A stretch of DNA of 64,000 nucleotides from Streptomyces humi (GTDB taxonomy: Bacteria > Actinomycetota > Actinomycetes > Streptomycetales > Streptomycetaceae). The notes beneath the pieces are model-generated. The model made no database searches, had not been told where the DNA came from, and saw only the letters and a program-made list of their open reading frames with translations. Location of the stretch: contig NZ_LBMU02000082.1 in the NCBI RefSeq assembly GCF_001005085.2, positions 1 to 64,000 on the forward strand, read 5' to 3'. The position numbers and the translations under genes are program-made. Numbering within the stretch: position 1 is the first letter of the stretch; each line of letters starts with the position of its first letter. Positions 63,169 through 64,000 of this stretch are shown one piece after another.

Positions 63169-63204
63169 GGTGGGGCGGCACCCGGTACCGGGTGCCGCCC
63201 CACC
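63169..63204 (-). terminator. Perfect 36-bp palindromic terminator with T-run
   Basis: GGTGGGGCGGCACCCGGT and ACCGGGTGCCGCCCCACC are exactly complementary with no unpaired loop base. On the minus strand the hairpin is followed by GGTTTTTGTCC, giving a real U tract, which is unusual in this GC-rich genome. It ends the pullulanase gene. Confidence 0.9.
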
Positions 63205-63219
63205 AACGTAACGCCACTC

Positions 63220-64000
63220 TCATGTCGTCCGGGAGAACACCGCCACCGTGCGCCCCGGAACGGTGAAGGTACCTGTCTTCCGGTCGTACGAAGCGGACTT
63301 GACGACGGAGTCCGCGCCGGACGCCTGCACGGGGTGCAGCCGGTAACCGGTGCCGGTCAGTGCCGTCACCCGCTGCTCCCGCTGTCCCGGTGTCGCGTTG
63401 AACACGACGACGAGATCACCCAGTGCCATGGTGATCACCCCGGGTGTCTCGTCCTGCCCGGACAGCGGGAAGGAGAGCTTCGACTGCACCTGCCCAGCGG
63501 TGTCGAGCGAGAACACGCTCTCGGTCGTACGGATTCGCAGCAGATCCCGGTAGGCGGCCGAGGCCCCGTCGATCTGCGCGCACCCGACGCCGACCGAGCT
63601 CAGCAGGGGCTTCGCGTAAGGCCACTTGGACTCGTTGTCGGCGGCCGGCGGCAGTCCGCGCCCGAAGCCGTTGCCGTCGGCGCAGTTCCAGTGGATCGCG
63701 TTGAACCAGTCGCCGCTGTCGAAGGAGTTGCGGTCCAGGGACTTGGAGCGCAGCAGGTCCGTACCCGCCTGGGAGAGCGACGGGCCCTGGGAGAGGGTGG
63801 CCGTGGCCATCGCCAGCACCTGCATCCGGGCCCGGTCCGCCGCGCTGGTCGTGGCGGGCAGCTTGTACGTCAGCGCGTCGAACAGCGACTCGTTGTCGTG
63901 CGCGTCGACGTAGGCCAGGGCGTCGCCGGGCGCGGCCGCGTACCCGGCGGGCGAGCCGTTGTAGTCGACCTCGGCGCCGGTGACGTCCTTGCCGTCGTCG
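63220..64000 (-). CDS. Pullulanase-type alpha-1,6-glucosidase, 3' part (runs off the window)
   Basis: About 260 C-terminal residues are visible. The catalytic GH13 region contains LAYVDAHDNESLFDALTYKLP (landmark DAHDNES), then a long insert with FDSGDWFNAIHWNC and a C-terminal DUF3372 beta domain ending with TFTVPGRTVAVFSRTT. This is the pullulanase/isoamylase family that cleaves alpha-1,6 branch points of glycogen, starch or pullulan. Secretion signals would be on the missing part. From memory S. coelicolor SCO2226 is the counterpart. The start lies outside the window. Confidence 0.88.
   Translation of the reverse strand, partial: DDGKDVTGAEVDYNGSPAGYAAAPGDALAYVDAHDNESLFDALTYKLPATTSAADRARMQVLAMATATLSQGPSLSQAGTDLLRSKSLDRNSFDSGDWFNAIHWNCADGNGFGRGLPPAADNESKWPYAKPLLSSVGVGCAQIDGASAAYRDLLRIRTTESVFSLDTAGQVQSKLSFPLSGQDETPGVITMALGDLVVVFNATPGQREQRVTALTGTGYRLHPVQASGADSVVKSASYDRKTGTFTVPGRTVAVFSRTT

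Overview
The window is chromosomal DNA from a Streptomyces. The support is the very high GC content with third-position bias, frequent GTG starts, aggregate gene content, and a gene order (pepA, lpd, E2, GntR regulator, aceE ... lipB, lipA ... glnA ... glnII ... pullulanase) that, from memory, follows the S. coelicolor SCO2176-SCO2228 stretch. That recall was not checked.

Layout. 1-10.2 kb: cobS, pepA, then lpd, a two-lipoyl-domain E2, a GntR/FCD regulator and aceE, which together form the pyruvate/2-oxoglutarate dehydrogenase supply. 10.2-10.6 kb is a 162-163 bp tandem repeat. 10.6-19.5 kb holds a WYL regulator, small conserved genes, a secreted amidase, a MarP-like membrane protease, a GNAT, an epimerase, an FAD amine-oxidase-like enzyme and an NsdA-like regulator. 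19.7-22.8 kb: lipB and lipA, which make the lipoyl cofactor used by the E2 upstream, then two small conserved genes.

22.9-32.4 kb is a complete whiE-type spore-pigment type II polyketide cluster (SchA/CurD protein, cupin, KS-alpha, CLF, ACP, aromatase, cyclase, divergent FAD hydroxylase) plus a convergent O-methyltransferase and a secreted beta-helix protein. It sits between conserved housekeeping genes. 33.0-34.6 kb: glnA with a four-half-site GlnR box. 34.5-36.1 kb is a lower-GC scar. A 14-bp copy of the glnA 3' end flanks a cassette with 40-bp inverted repeats, a secreted ricin-type lectin gene and a 5'-truncated tyrosine recombinase.

36.2-50.4 kb: htpX-like protease with pspAB, a DUF2252 gene, an ArsC-like gene, glnII with its own GlnR box, a wHTH regulator behind a possible leader peptide, a two-component system, two related secreted proteins with low-complexity linkers, and a lipoprotein. 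50.6-55.3 kb: a sigma-like/transmembrane fusion protein, then a PF10118 putative di-metal protein translationally coupled to a plant-type ferredoxin reductase, followed by a TetR regulator.

55.5-61.1 kb (minus strand): a class IV lanthipeptide cluster of the venezuelin type. It has a trifunctional LanL synthetase, a 51-residue precursor, and an ABC ATPase and permease for export. LanL carries an expanded repetitive proline-rich linker between its kinase and cyclase domains. 61.5-64 kb: a receiver-GAF-PP2C phosphatase and the 3' end of a pullulanase gene that runs off the window.

A family of GC-rich hairpin repeats recurs at about eight gene ends. No rRNA, tRNA or CRISPR array was seen.
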